Source: Chitinophaga pinensis
GTDB taxonomy: Bacteria; Bacteroidota; Bacteroidia; UBA4408
DNA length: 64,000 bases
Assembly: GCA_945861665.1 (NCBI GenBank)
Contig: CAMAVS010000009.1
Location: forward strand, 1-64,000
Direction of reading: 5' to 3'
Made by a program: the position numbers and the translations under genes. Of this stretch, positions 47,131-55,539 are shown one piece after another; within the stretch, counting starts at the first letter, position 1, and each line of letters opens with the position of its first letter. The notes under the pieces were generated by a model. That model was given only the letters and a program-made list of their open reading frames with translations. It did no database searches and was not told where the DNA came from.

Positions 47131-48483
47131 ATGAAAACAAAATCTGGCCTCCTTTACATCATACCAATGTCCTTAGGACTAAGTATGATCACTATGTGTT
47201 CTGTCGACAAGTCAAATATGGCCTGTATAAAGCAGCCCTTTAAAAATGTGAATGTTCCGTTTCACGATTTTGTTCTCAATGCCAGCGAAGAAAAAACAAT
47301 TGACCTTGAAAATGGAACAAGCATTTCTATTCCAGCAAATTCATTTGTGGATGCAAATGGTAAAATGGTAAGCGGAGAAGTCAATTTCCAGTACCGTGAG
47401 TTTCACACAGCTGCAGATATTATTGCCAGTGGAATACCTATGGTGTACGATAGTGCTGGAATAAAAATCCAGTTTGAATCGGCAGGGATGTTTGAAATAA
47501 ATGCCAAACAAGGAGATAAACAGGTTTACATTGCTAATGGTAAAAACCTTCAAGTAAGCATGGCTTCTTTCAAAGCTGGCAACAACTTCAATTTTTATGC
47601 ATTGGATACCCTTGAAAAAAATTGGGAAAATATAGGTAGCCTGTCCCCTACTATTAATCAGAAAAAAAAGAAGGAAATAGAAGCCTTGGGTGCCTGTCCA
47701 ACAAAACCGATTGAGCCAAAAGAGTACGATGGTAAGACCCCTGTATTTGATATTGACGCAGACTACACTGGACTTACTGAACTCCAAGAATTTAGCGGTG
47801 TTGTATGGCAATATGCCGGTACAAATGGGGAAAGCGACCTTACAAAAAACAACTGGGTGTATAAACATTCATGGACAAGTGCCAACATTAAACCTTTTGA
47901 TAAGGATAATGGACTTTATTCACTGAGCTTAAAAGGAAACAAAAGAGATTTCACCACCATTGTTTCACCTGTACTAAAAGGTAAAAATTTCGCGGAACAA
48001 ATGAGTCGTTTCCAAGAAAAAATGGAAAGCTATGGTCTGGTGAAAGAAGGAAGGGAAAAAGAAGAGTCACGGTTACAAGCCGAAGGGGATTTGATTCGAA
48101 GCTTTGCCGTGAGCAACTTTGGAATTTACAACTGGGACAGACAATACAAAGAAGAAGATGTGATTCGCTTGGCTGCCGACTTCGATTTTGGTGATAAATA
48201 CAAGGCAAATGAAATTACAGTATTTCTTGTAATAAATGATGGAACAGTAATCAAATATCCAAAATATGCATGGGGAGAGTTCAGCTTTAAGCCTTCAGAC
48301 AAAAATCGTATGATAGCAGTACTGCCCGGCAACAATGTGGCAACTTTCTCAGTTGGTGAATTCAAAAAAATTAACACCGATGAATTAAAAGGACAAGACA
48401 AGCCACACTTTACTTTTAAAATGCAAAAGGAAAATAGCAAGGTTGCTTCAGTTGAGCAATTACATAAAATATTAAGCATTTAA
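47131..48483 (+). CDS. Envelope protein, paralogue of the 44169 protein
   Basis: A 450-residue exported protein. The N-terminal hydrophobic stretch ends at LSMITMCSVD; the Cys may be lipid-modified, though Met before Cys is atypical. Residues about 45-170 carry the same domain as the 44169 product: ISIPANSFVDANGKMVSG, YREFH, GIPMVYDSAG, FESAGMFEI, DTLEKNW. A second half has NFGIYNWDR and a last strand NNVATFSVGEF, also matching its relative. It heads a unit with the long WG-repeat gene 10 bases later. Confidence 0.75.
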   Translation: MKTKSGLLYIIPMSLGLSMITMCSVDKSNMACIKQPFKNVNVPFHDFVLNASEEKTIDLENGTSISIPANSFVDANGKMVSGEVNFQYREFHTAADIIASGIPMVYDSAGIKIQFESAGMFEINAKQGDKQVYIANGKNLQVSMASFKAGNNFNFYALDTLEKNWENIGSLSPTINQKKKKEIEALGACPTKPIEPKEYDGKTPVFDIDADYTGLTELQEFSGVVWQYAGTNGESDLTKNNWVYKHSWTSANIKPFDKDNGLYSLSLKGNKRDFTTIVSPVLKGKNFAEQMSRFQEKMESYGLVKEGREKEESRLQAEGDLIRSFAVSNFGIYNWDRQYKEEDVIRLAADFDFGDKYKANEITVFLVINDGTVIKYPKYAWGEFSFKPSDKNRMIAVLPGNNVATFSVGEFKKINTDELKGQDKPHFTFKMQKENSKVASVEQLHKILSI

Positions 48484-48493
48484 AATTTGAATT

Positions 48494-51400
48494 ATGAAAC
48501 GTATACTAACCTCCGCCCTACTCCTAGCTTATACCTGTTTATTTGGGCAAAACGACCTTTTACTACCTGTAAAAGTTGATGGTAAATGGGGTTTCATAAA
48601 CGACAAGGCAGAAGTTGTTATACAACCCGTATACAATCACGCAGTTGATTTCAAAGGCTCCTATGCCGTAATCAAAAAAGGAAATTTATTTGGAGTAATT
48701 AATAAGTCAGGCAATGAAATAATTCCACCCATTTGGAATGCCATTCAAGTACTCAGCGATACATTGCTAGGCGTTCGTAAAGATAGCTTGTGGGCGGTTA
48801 TTGATTATACAGGAAAACAATACTTACCTCCTGTTTGCGAACTTCTTCAACCTGCATTTGGAGGGTGCGTACTCTATAAAGTTGAAAGAAGAACTGGATT
48901 GTTGGATAAAAATGGAGCGAAGTTAATCCCACCCATTTTTGATACCATTTATCAATACAGAAACAATTATTTTAAAACAATTTTAAACATTCACAAGGGA
49001 CTATACTCCCCTATCGGAAAAAAAATTCTTCCTGCCAACAACGAAGCCATTTATCAATATTATGCGGGCTACATTGTTTTTAAAACAGATGGAAAATGGG
49101 GTGCTGTTGATATGGAAGGAACAGAATTAATACATCCTGAATGGTCAGAAATGGATGTTATTTCTAAAAAATTCATTAAAGTACGTAACAATAAGTTATG
49201 GGAGTGCTATTCCATTGCTTCTAAATCATTGAGTAATGGGGCTTTTGATGAAATAGCAGCCCTTACTGAAAACCTTGTTCTGATTCAAAAATATGGAGCT
49301 TGGGGAATCATGGATGCTAAAGTGGAAATAAAATTAAAGCCTGAATACAATGATATTGAGCTAATACACCCTGATGTATATCTGTTGACTAGAGGAAATA
49401 AATACGGTTTAGCGAGCAGCTCAACTGGCAAATTAGTGATGCCTGCCTATGCGGATGAGATCAACAGTTTATACGATGTAAATGTATTTGTGTACAAAAA
49501 AATAGGTAAATATGGTTTGGTAAATACTTCAGGAAAACAAATAACCAATCCTGAATATGAATTAATTCATTTACACCGGAACTTTGCTAAAGGGTATAAA
49601 ATTTCAGGTGGTCCCGTTACGCTGTTAAATTTCGACTCCCAAGGAAACTTGTTTGAAGCTCAGGAGTATGCTAACCTGAGTACGATTAAAATTGGTTATG
49701 GTGCGTATAATTATGCTGCAAATACAACAATACCTTCCGATTTGAAATTGGAGAAATTCATTTGGTTCTATTCTGCAAAAGCAAAAAAATGGGGATTGAA
49801 AACCATCGAGGGAGACTCGATAGTGATACCCCCAACTTTTAAATCCATTACCGTAAAACCGCTACTCAACGTTACAGTTGTTGAGGTTAAAAGCCCTAGC
49901 CATTCCATTAATGTTGGTCTAATGACTTATTCATCTAATTCCTATTTCGGATTGATTAATAACCTAACAGGAAAGTACTTGGTTGGTCCCTATTATTATG
50001 CTTTTAGGCTCCCTGATATGGACAACGACTCTATTGGAAATTCATTTGCTGCTCTTGTAGAAGGTGGTATGGTCCTTATTAATCCTCGCACTGGCAAAAC
50101 AAGCAAGCCTTGCTTTTTCATAGACAAAACAAATACAGATCAAGCAAGAATAATTAAAAGTGCTCATTTTAAAGTTGTTAAAAAAAGTGGTGAGCAAACC
50201 TTGTGTTCTGCTTTCGACTATTTAACTTCCTTCAATGTAAACTGGTTTGATGCCAATGGGTACACAATTTCAAGAATGAATATATCAGAAAATTATCTCA
50301 CCTCAAGCAAAGCAATATGGGGTTATATAACAAAAGATTTAGAACAACACCTATGCGATAAACCGATAGATTATTTAGAAAATTTTAAAGGAGATTATGC
50401 CCAATTTAAAAGAGGAAAATTTTGGGGTGTTTATGACAAATCCTTTGCTGAAATAATTTCACCGATTTACGATGACGTAACTTTAATGGACCTTTCCGAA
50501 GGACTCTTTAAAATTAAAAAAGAAAGTACGCGCTTTGGATTTGTAAACAACAAAGGAAACATTGTAGTAGATGTTAGCTATTCCAACGTAAAATCTTGGT
50601 CGGAAAACAGGTTTTTGGTGCAAGGAAAAAACGGGAAATGGGGCTTCGTAAATGAATTAGGCAAGTTTGTCATTCAACCAATATTCGATGATGCAAAAAG
50701 TTTCAGTGAAGGCTTTGCTGCCGTAAAACGAAAAGGGAAATGGGGTTATATTAATACAGAAGGGACCTACACAATAAAAGCGGCATTTGAAGCAGCAGAA
50801 TTCTTTAGTGAAGGAAAAGCTGCTGTGAAAACAAAAGGTAGGTATGGTTATGTTGATACTGATGGAAAGCGGATAATTGCGCCAATATATTCACAAGCTT
50901 TGCCTTTCAATGAAGGAGTAGCAGTAGTAATGCAGAATTCTAAATACGGACTCATTAATGAGACAGGTGTATGGATAAAAAAACCATTCTGTAAAGTGAT
51001 CAGACGCGATAACGCAACAGGGAACTACATTGCAAAAAAAAGAAGAAAAGAAAACCTTTATAACAGTGACGGTATATTGGTTTGCAAGGGAAAGTACAAT
51101 TACATAGGAACATTTAATGAAGGTCTTGCCGTAGTAAAATGTAAAAATAAATTTGGCTATATCGATGAAACAGGAAAATTAATTATCCCTGCAACTTTCA
51201 ACTTTGCATCGCCTTTTAAAAATGGTCTTGCAAAAGTTAAAACCAACAATTTATATGGTTATATTGACCCAAGCGGTGACATTGCTATCAAGGATTCCTA
51301 TAATCACTGCAGCGATTTTAATAACTCAACTGCACTTGTATGGGAAGGTGATAAAGCCGGCTTAATTGACAATAACGGTAAGTGGCTTGTAAAACCAAGG

Positions 51401-51817
51401 TTTAATGTTCAAAGTGGATACTCTGAAGGAAAGGCAATAGTGCGGAATGCAAATGGAAAACTTTGTTACATCGATGAAAATGGCAATGCCTTGTTTATGA
51501 AAGAGTATAATAATGCAAAACCATTTAACGATGGTGTAGCTTGGATAATGACCGACAAAAAGTGGGAATTAATTGATAACAGTGGTGAAATTATTTCTCT
51601 TTTCCAATACGATAGGGTGAGCAATTTTAAAGATGGCATTTCCACTGTGAGCGCAAATTCATTTTTTGGTTTAAGCAAACCAGGAGATAAGTTTATGTTG
51701 GAAGCACAATGCGAAGACATACAATTGGTAAAAAAAGGCTTGTATCGTGTTATTATAGGCGACAAACTAGGCTACTTTAAAAGCGATAAAAATTGGTTGT
51801 GGGAGGCAAGGAAGTAG
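48494..51817 (+). CDS. Large WG-repeat secreted protein
   Basis: A 1,107-residue exported protein with a signal peptide (MKRILTSALLLAYTCLFGQ). It is built almost wholly of WG (KWG) repeats of about 30-45 residues, with units such as GKWGFINDKAEVVIQPVYNH, KNGKWGFVNELGKFVIQPIF and GKWGYINTEGTYTIKAAF. At least fifteen can be counted; those at the C-terminal half are the most regular. WG repeats are beta-rich and act in binding; no enzyme domain is seen. It sits downstream of the 47131 gene within the sigma-motif locus, so surface or periplasmic binding is the likely role. Confidence 0.88.
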   Translation: MKRILTSALLLAYTCLFGQNDLLLPVKVDGKWGFINDKAEVVIQPVYNHAVDFKGSYAVIKKGNLFGVINKSGNEIIPPIWNAIQVLSDTLLGVRKDSLWAVIDYTGKQYLPPVCELLQPAFGGCVLYKVERRTGLLDKNGAKLIPPIFDTIYQYRNNYFKTILNIHKGLYSPIGKKILPANNEAIYQYYAGYIVFKTDGKWGAVDMEGTELIHPEWSEMDVISKKFIKVRNNKLWECYSIASKSLSNGAFDEIAALTENLVLIQKYGAWGIMDAKVEIKLKPEYNDIELIHPDVYLLTRGNKYGLASSSTGKLVMPAYADEINSLYDVNVFVYKKIGKYGLVNTSGKQITNPEYELIHLHRNFAKGYKISGGPVTLLNFDSQGNLFEAQEYANLSTIKIGYGAYNYAANTTIPSDLKLEKFIWFYSAKAKKWGLKTIEGDSIVIPPTFKSITVKPLLNVTVVEVKSPSHSINVGLMTYSSNSYFGLINNLTGKYLVGPYYYAFRLPDMDNDSIGNSFAALVEGGMVLINPRTGKTSKPCFFIDKTNTDQARIIKSAHFKVVKKSGEQTLCSAFDYLTSFNVNWFDANGYTISRMNISENYLTSSKAIWGYITKDLEQHLCDKPIDYLENFKGDYAQFKRGKFWGVYDKSFAEIISPIYDDVTLMDLSEGLFKIKKESTRFGFVNNKGNIVVDVSYSNVKSWSENRFLVQGKNGKWGFVNELGKFVIQPIFDDAKSFSEGFAAVKRKGKWGYINTEGTYTIKAAFEAAEFFSEGKAAVKTKGRYGYVDTDGKRIIAPIYSQALPFNEGVAVVMQNSKYGLINETGVWIKKPFCKVIRRDNATGNYIAKKRRKENLYNSDGILVCKGKYNYIGTFNEGLAVVKCKNKFGYIDETGKLIIPATFNFASPFKNGLAKVKTNNLYGYIDPSGDIAIKDSYNHCSDFNNSTALVWEGDKAGLIDNNGKWLVKPRFNVQSGYSEGKAIVRNANGKLCYIDENGNALFMKEYNNAKPFNDGVAWIMTDKKWELIDNSGEIISLFQYDRVSNFKDGISTVSANSFFGLSKPGDKFMLEAQCEDIQLVKKGLYRVIIGDKLGYFKSDKNWLWEARK

Positions 51818-51834
51818 ATTCTTTAAAATTAAAT

Positions 51835-51868
51835 GGTTACCTTTTTATAGTTCATTTATTAATAAGTG
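51835..51868 (+). promoter_or_regulatory. Shared sigma-motif promoter
   Basis: GGTTACC (51835-51841), 15 bases, TATTAATAAGTG (51857-51868), followed by the conserved AACCAATTAAAAC leader and the ATG at 51890. Confidence 0.7.
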
Positions 51869-51889
51869 AAACCAATTAAAACTAATGCT

Positions 51890-52039
51890 ATGAAAAACAC
51901 AAGCAAAAAGGCAAAAGGGAAACCAGGTTACTCTCAGCCACAAGGACACACACTTTCAAACTTTGAATGGTTTACAGAACTTATTCTTAAGGGTTTAAAA
52001 GTGCAGAGAACGAAGAAAGGATTATTCATTTACAAGTAA
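51890..52039 (+). CDS. 49-residue basic small protein
   Basis: A short open frame (MKNTSKKAKGKPGYSQPQG and ending GLFIYK), rich in Lys, with a central NFEWFTELILKGLK amphipathic helix. It is directly placed 22 bases after a copy of the shared promoter motif with the conserved leader, which is the main reason to call it real. It is followed 12 bases later by the first of two small acidic genes. No family is recognised. Confidence 0.55.
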   Translation: MKNTSKKAKGKPGYSQPQGHTLSNFEWFTELILKGLKVQRTKKGLFIYK

Positions 52040-52051
52040 TACATAAAGGTT

Positions 52052-52300
52052 ATGAAAACAGAAGAAAATGAATCTGAAAATTTAGATAATGCAAAGGAGA
52101 ATCAGCCTTTGACATCAACGAGAACTCCTATTTCGGAATTATTGAAAAGGCGAGGAGTTCCAACAGAGGACAAAACAAAGGAGAAGTTGGGGACAACCTC
52201 GCTGATGTTCTTTCCCTCGCAGAAGAACGAGCAGGACGACTCGGTAGAAACTATGGTGCACAATCTGAACAGGCGCAAGGGACAGCAAGAGCTGGAGTAA
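52052..52300 (+). CDS. Small acidic protein, copy 1 of a tandem pair
   Basis: An 82-residue hydrophilic protein. It matches the next gene almost throughout the first 60 residues: EENESENLDNAKENQPL, STRTP, ELLKRRG, EKLGTTSLMFFP and a C-terminal NLNRRK. There are no signal peptide or membrane segments, so it is likely cytoplasmic and partly disordered. The LGTTSLMFFP segment is the only hydrophobic patch and could be a partner-binding motif. The role is unknown. Confidence 0.7.
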   Translation: MKTEENESENLDNAKENQPLTSTRTPISELLKRRGVPTEDKTKEKLGTTSLMFFPSQKNEQDDSVETMVHNLNRRKGQQELE

Positions 52301-52301
52301 T

Positions 52302-52333
52302 AGTTCCCTTATAAATTTAGATATTAATTAGTA
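52302..52333 (+). promoter_or_regulatory. Decayed copy of the shared promoter motif
   Basis: AGTTCCC at 52302-52308 stands where GGTTACC is expected. It is followed after only 13 bases by a perfect TATTAATTAGTA (52322-52333) and the usual leader CCATTAAAACTAA. The upstream half looks damaged, so this gene may depend on the promoter at 51835. Confidence 0.4.
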
Positions 52334-52354
52334 AAACCCATTAAAACTAAAATT

Positions 52355-52657
52355 ATGAAACCAGAAGAAAATGAACCTGAAAATTTAGATAATGTAAAGG
52401 AGAATCAGCCTTTGAAATCAACGAGAACACCTATGAGGGAATTATTGGCAAGGCGAGGAATAACATTAGTAGATACAACAGAGGAGAAGTTGGGGACAAC
52501 CACGCTAATGTTCTTTCCAAAGGAAGAAAAAACAAAAGACGACTCTGTTGAAGCAAGCATCAGATACTTGAATAGAAAAAAGAGTGCTCAAGACAATAGT
52601 ATTGAAAATAAGCAGGAACAAAACAACGAAAAAACCAACCAAGATGAAAACAAGTAA
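52355..52657 (+). CDS. Small acidic protein, copy 2 of a tandem pair
   Basis: A 100-residue paralogue of the preceding gene, with EENEPENLDNVKENQPL, STRTPMRELLARRG and EKLGTTTLMFFP conserved. It has a longer, polar N/Q/K-rich tail (KKSAQDNSIENKQEQNNEK). The tandem pair arose by duplication that included the promoter leader. Its stop overlaps the next small gene by 14 bases. Confidence 0.7.
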   Translation: MKPEENEPENLDNVKENQPLKSTRTPMRELLARRGITLVDTTEEKLGTTTLMFFPKEEKTKDDSVEASIRYLNRKKSAQDNSIENKQEQNNEKTNQDENK

Positions 52658-52784
52658 AGAATACCATCATTTAATTCGATTCAATAAGGATTGCTTTGAT
52701 CCTTATATGATTGGAGATCAAGAATATGGTTCTATTGATTTATATTATGCAATAGAAAATACTAGCTTGTTGAAGAATTTATAA
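52644..52784 (+). CDS. 46-residue small protein overlapping the previous gene
   Basis: Starts at an ATG inside the end of the acidic protein gene (overlap 14 bases), giving MKTSKEYHHLIRFNKDCFDP and ending TSLLKNL. The overlap suggests translational coupling. The frame also opens 20 codons upstream at 52584, but that part is the other gene in another frame. No family is recognised. Confidence 0.5.
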   Translation: MKTSKEYHHLIRFNKDCFDPYMIGDQEYGSIDLYYAIENTSLLKNL

Positions 52785-52802
52785 ATTAAATACTAAAAGA
52801 AA

Positions 52803-53414
52803 ATGAAGATAGAATCAAAGAAAACAAAATTGCTGAAACTACTATTAAAAGCACAAGCGAAGATGAATAAAGTAAAGTCGCAACAAAAGGAACTAACAAT
52901 GAAACCATCTGCAAAAGAATTAGAATGTATAAGGGCATCTTGGAAGCTAAGAAAAGAGCTTATGAAATTGCACATATCTAATTTAGAAATAACTGACGAA
53001 ACAAAAATGTTTTTAAAACTGAAGATTTCGAGACTCAATATTGACGATTCAACCGAAGAGCAGCACGAGATAATTAAAGAGCTGCTTCATATTTATAGGT
53101 TAGATCATGAGGTGCCACCAGTGAAATCCTTTTATCTTTTGTGGCGATGTATATTGCTTCGGGACATGAAAGATGAATATTACTTCAATGATTACTTTTC
53201 ACAAGAAAAAATGGACTGCATGTATGACTGCGTTAAAATATTGTACAAGGATACCAAACCATTGATTGAAATTTATAATAAACATAATGATGCGATACAA
53301 TTAGCCAAAAATGAATTTTACGAAAAAAACCCATTGGGTTGGATAAGTATAGTACCAAAAGCTGCCATTTTACCCCGCAAAATTAATGAACTGTATGGGC
53401 CTTATATTCCATAA
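52803..53414 (+). CDS. Helical protein of unknown function
   Basis: A 203-residue, almost wholly helical and charged protein. The first 40 residues are very Lys-rich (KKTKLLKLLLKAQAKMNKVK), the middle has HEIIKELLHIYRLDHEVPP, and the C-terminal part has KNPLGWISIVPKAAILPRK. It has no signal peptide or membrane helix. I do not recognise a domain. It closes the unit that begins with the promoter at 51835. Confidence 0.65.
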   Translation: MKIESKKTKLLKLLLKAQAKMNKVKSQQKELTMKPSAKELECIRASWKLRKELMKLHISNLEITDETKMFLKLKISRLNIDDSTEEQHEIIKELLHIYRLDHEVPPVKSFYLLWRCILLRDMKDEYYFNDYFSQEKMDCMYDCVKILYKDTKPLIEIYNKHNDAIQLAKNEFYEKNPLGWISIVPKAAILPRKINELYGPYIP

Positions 53415-53439
53415 GAGTTAAGAAAAAACAATTATGAAT

Positions 53440-53470
53440 GGTTACCTTTTCAAATCCCAGTTATTAATAG
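53440..53470 (+). promoter_or_regulatory. Shared sigma-motif promoter (repeat copy 1)
   Basis: GGTTACC (53440-53446), 15 bases, TATTAATAG (53462-53470), with the AACCAATTAAAAAC leader before the ATG at 53496. Confidence 0.7.
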
Positions 53471-53495
53471 TTGAAACCAATTAAAAACAAAAGCC

Positions 53496-53714
53496 ATGGA
53501 AAATCTACTAAGCCTTATATGGATAATAAGCGGACTTATTAACCTGAGTATTGAAGCAAAAAAACGAAATTTTTCTGAAAATTCTATTTTGGATATTTTT
53601 ATGCTTACCCTAACATTTGTATTTGTATTCGGCTTCATAGGACTAATGTATACTATAGATAACAATTTGAATACAGAAAAAATAACAGATGCAAAGCCTG
53701 TAACTATTGAATAA
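53496..53714 (+). CDS. 72-residue membrane protein, copy 1
   Basis: Two hydrophobic segments: SLIWIISGLINLSI near the N-terminus and LDIFMLTLTFVFVFGFIGLM (about 32-52), separated by a polar KKRNFSEN turn, with a polar C-terminus. It differs from copy 2 (55540) by only three residues (Ile-Ile to Leu-Leu at 10-11, Met to Leu at 51). A small inner-membrane protein of unknown role. Confidence 0.75.
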   Translation: MENLLSLIWIISGLINLSIEAKKRNFSENSILDIFMLTLTFVFVFGFIGLMYTIDNNLNTEKITDAKPVTIE

Positions 53715-53906
53715 ACAGAACAACGCAAATAGAATGCGTTACGATTCAATATTATTACAACGTTTTAGATTTAGGATTACAAAATAGAAATTACAATTGT
53801 TTACAAATTTTAATCCTTAGAATATCAGTCGAAAGCAATTTATGAACAGGGGAAATTTCAATCACTATTATCACTCACTTTGTAAATGAATTTAATTTTA
53901 AAAGAT

Positions 53907-54077
53907 ATGAAACAGCAAGAAGACTTGAAAATAAAGAAGCCATTAACGATAGAGCAGAGAAAGGAAATAATGAGCTATCCTCAGCATTGGAGACCAACTC
54001 TAATAGAAGCAGCAGAACGAGGGGAGTCGATAAAAGAGACGTACGAAGAACTGAAATACTTCGAGGCAATGATGTAA
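53907..54077 (+). CDS. Small charged protein of unknown function
   Basis: About 56 residues from the ATG at 53907 (MKQQEDLKIKKPLTIEQRK); an in-frame ATG at 53886 would add seven. The body is helical with HWRPTLIEAAERGESIKETY and ends YFEAMM. It sits directly after the tail of repeat copy 1, in the place that the DnaB-like gene holds after copy 2. No family is recognised. Confidence 0.45.
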   Translation: MKQQEDLKIKKPLTIEQRKEIMSYPQHWRPTLIEAAERGESIKETYEELKYFEAMM

Positions 54078-54116
54078 ATGTAATTGCTGAATACACCTTT
54101 GATACCGAAGTAAACA

Positions 54117-54240
54117 ATGGAATCAAAGAAGCGTTTCCCATACCAAACGGAAAAAGCGTTTTGATACATTGATGTTATTTTCTGCTGATGAAGAAATTGA
54201 TTGGGCTATAAGCAATGAACTGGAAACTAGAGAAAAATAA
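54117..54240 (+). pseudogene. Possible frameshifted tiny gene
   Basis: From the ATG at 54117 the frame reads MESKKRFPYQTEKAF and stops at TGA. Dropping one T from the run at 54160 lets it continue DTLMLFSADEEIDWAISNE to TAA at 54238. The second part alone could start at the ATG 54172 (22 residues). The evidence is thin. Confidence 0.25.
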
Positions 54241-54318
54241 GGGTTAAGCAAAAATTAAGCCCTGAGAGAAAATTACAAATTATTCAAAACTTAACAAAAC
54301 TAACCTGATTAAATTGAA

Positions 54319-55404
54319 ATGAAAAAAACAATAAAAAAAAGAAAATCCACATTCTCAGAATTAGATCTCAATAAAATGTTCAGTGCAAGCAGAAGTATTC
54401 AACCTTATCAAATGTTCTATGAAGTTAACAAAGAAGTTTGCAATAGAATAATGTATTATAATACAAACCCTGAAAAATTATTTCATGCAATATTGGAACA
54501 ATATAAAATTAACGAAATTGATGTCGTTTCTACTCAGGAATACAGTCGCAGGATAGGAGAATATTGTTATTCAAGTTATTTGATTGCTCTAACAGATGAT
54601 CTCTGGGTTTTTCATGGTGCCGGAGAACATGAGCAAGAAGGTACAAGCATCCTTTATTCCAACGAAACTCCAAAAGAAAAAGTAAAATACTTACAAACCT
54701 TTGTGAAAGGTTTTGAGGATGTACCATTAAATGATGGTAAAATTTATTTGCTTCATAAGTACGATTATGGTTTTGATTTAAAAGGATATGATGTAGTTGA
54801 GCCAAATTGCGATATAAAACAACATTACAATGATGACTTTGAGGATATAAACACAAAAATTATAAATAGGTTAAATACGACAAATGACAAAGGCCTAGTG
54901 TTATTGCATGGAAAACCAGGGACTGGAAAAACATTTTACATCAGATATTTAACCAAGAAAGTAAATAAAAAAATGATCTTCCTTTCTCCAGAAGTCTCTC
55001 AGCATATTTCGTCCCCTGAATTTATTACCATTTTAAGTGAATTCCCCAATTCAATTATTATTATTGAAGATGCCGAAAATGTCATAAAAACAAGAAAGTC
55101 AGGTGGTTCTTCAGCTATCTCAAATTTATTGAACCTAACGGATGGTCTTTTAGCAGATTGCTTAAAAATACAATTAATCTGTTCCTTCAATACCGATGTT
55201 TCTCAGATAGATAAAGCACTATTAAGAAAAGGGCGTTTAATTGCTATGTATGAGTTTAAAGAACTAAAGCATCAAAAGGCAAATAATCTTGCAGTGTCAT
55301 TGGGTAAAAAACTTCCAATAATTAACGATGCAACATTAGCAGAAATATTTAATGATGAGGAAACAGGAGCTCAACTAGAGGTCTTTGCAAAAATTGGATA
55401 CTAA
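54319..55404 (+). CDS. AAA-family ATPase with unknown N-terminal domain
   Basis: A 361-residue protein. Residues 1-170 are an unrecognised alpha/beta domain. The AAA module has Walker A HGKPGTGKT (to residue 205), Walker B IIIIEDAE (246-253), a sensor 1 strand LICSFNTD, and an arginine-finger-like stretch RKGRLIAMYEF. It resembles Bacteroidota AAA proteins that often sit in variable islands, with a proteasome-ATPase/BCS1-like core; the target is unknown. The module lies between the two copies of the 447-bp repeat and could be lost or amplified as a unit. Confidence 0.8.
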   Translation: MKKTIKKRKSTFSELDLNKMFSASRSIQPYQMFYEVNKEVCNRIMYYNTNPEKLFHAILEQYKINEIDVVSTQEYSRRIGEYCYSSYLIALTDDLWVFHGAGEHEQEGTSILYSNETPKEKVKYLQTFVKGFEDVPLNDGKIYLLHKYDYGFDLKGYDVVEPNCDIKQHYNDDFEDINTKIINRLNTTNDKGLVLLHGKPGTGKTFYIRYLTKKVNKKMIFLSPEVSQHISSPEFITILSEFPNSIIIIEDAENVIKTRKSGGSSAISNLLNLTDGLLADCLKIQLICSFNTDVSQIDKALLRKGRLIAMYEFKELKHQKANNLAVSLGKKLPIINDATLAEIFNDEETGAQLEVFAKIGY

Positions 55405-55483
55405 TAATTTAAAATGATTAAGCATGAAAACTAATATAAAAACTGAAAATAATTTATTTTTTTCCTTGCACAAGAAAAATGAT

Positions 55484-55514
55484 GGTTACCTTTTCAAATC
55501 CCAGTTATTAATAG
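55484..55514 (+). promoter_or_regulatory. Shared sigma-motif promoter (repeat copy 2)
   Basis: GGTTACC (55484-55490), 15 bases, TATTAATAG (55506-55514), with a leader identical to copy 1. Confidence 0.7.
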
Positions 55515-55539
55515 TTGAAACCAATTAAAAACAAAAGCC

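Larger units (their letters stand above)
53438..53884. repeat. 447-bp direct repeat, copy 1
   Basis: Nearly the same sequence as 55482-55928, offset exactly 2,044 bases. It spans the shared promoter, the 72-residue membrane gene, a small hairpin (AACGCA/TGCGTT at 53722-53740) and about 140 bases of tail ending CTCACTTTGTA. A few base changes and compensating indels separate the copies. Confidence 0.9.

Noticed and set aside
52584-52643. Longer start for the 46-residue gene
   Set aside because: That part overlaps the acidic protein gene in another frame and adds low-complexity residues; the ATG at 52644 with a 14-base overlap is more natural.
53987-54172. 61-codon plus-strand frame overlapping the small gene at 53907
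   Set aside because: Mostly a shadow of that gene in another frame; no signal of its own.
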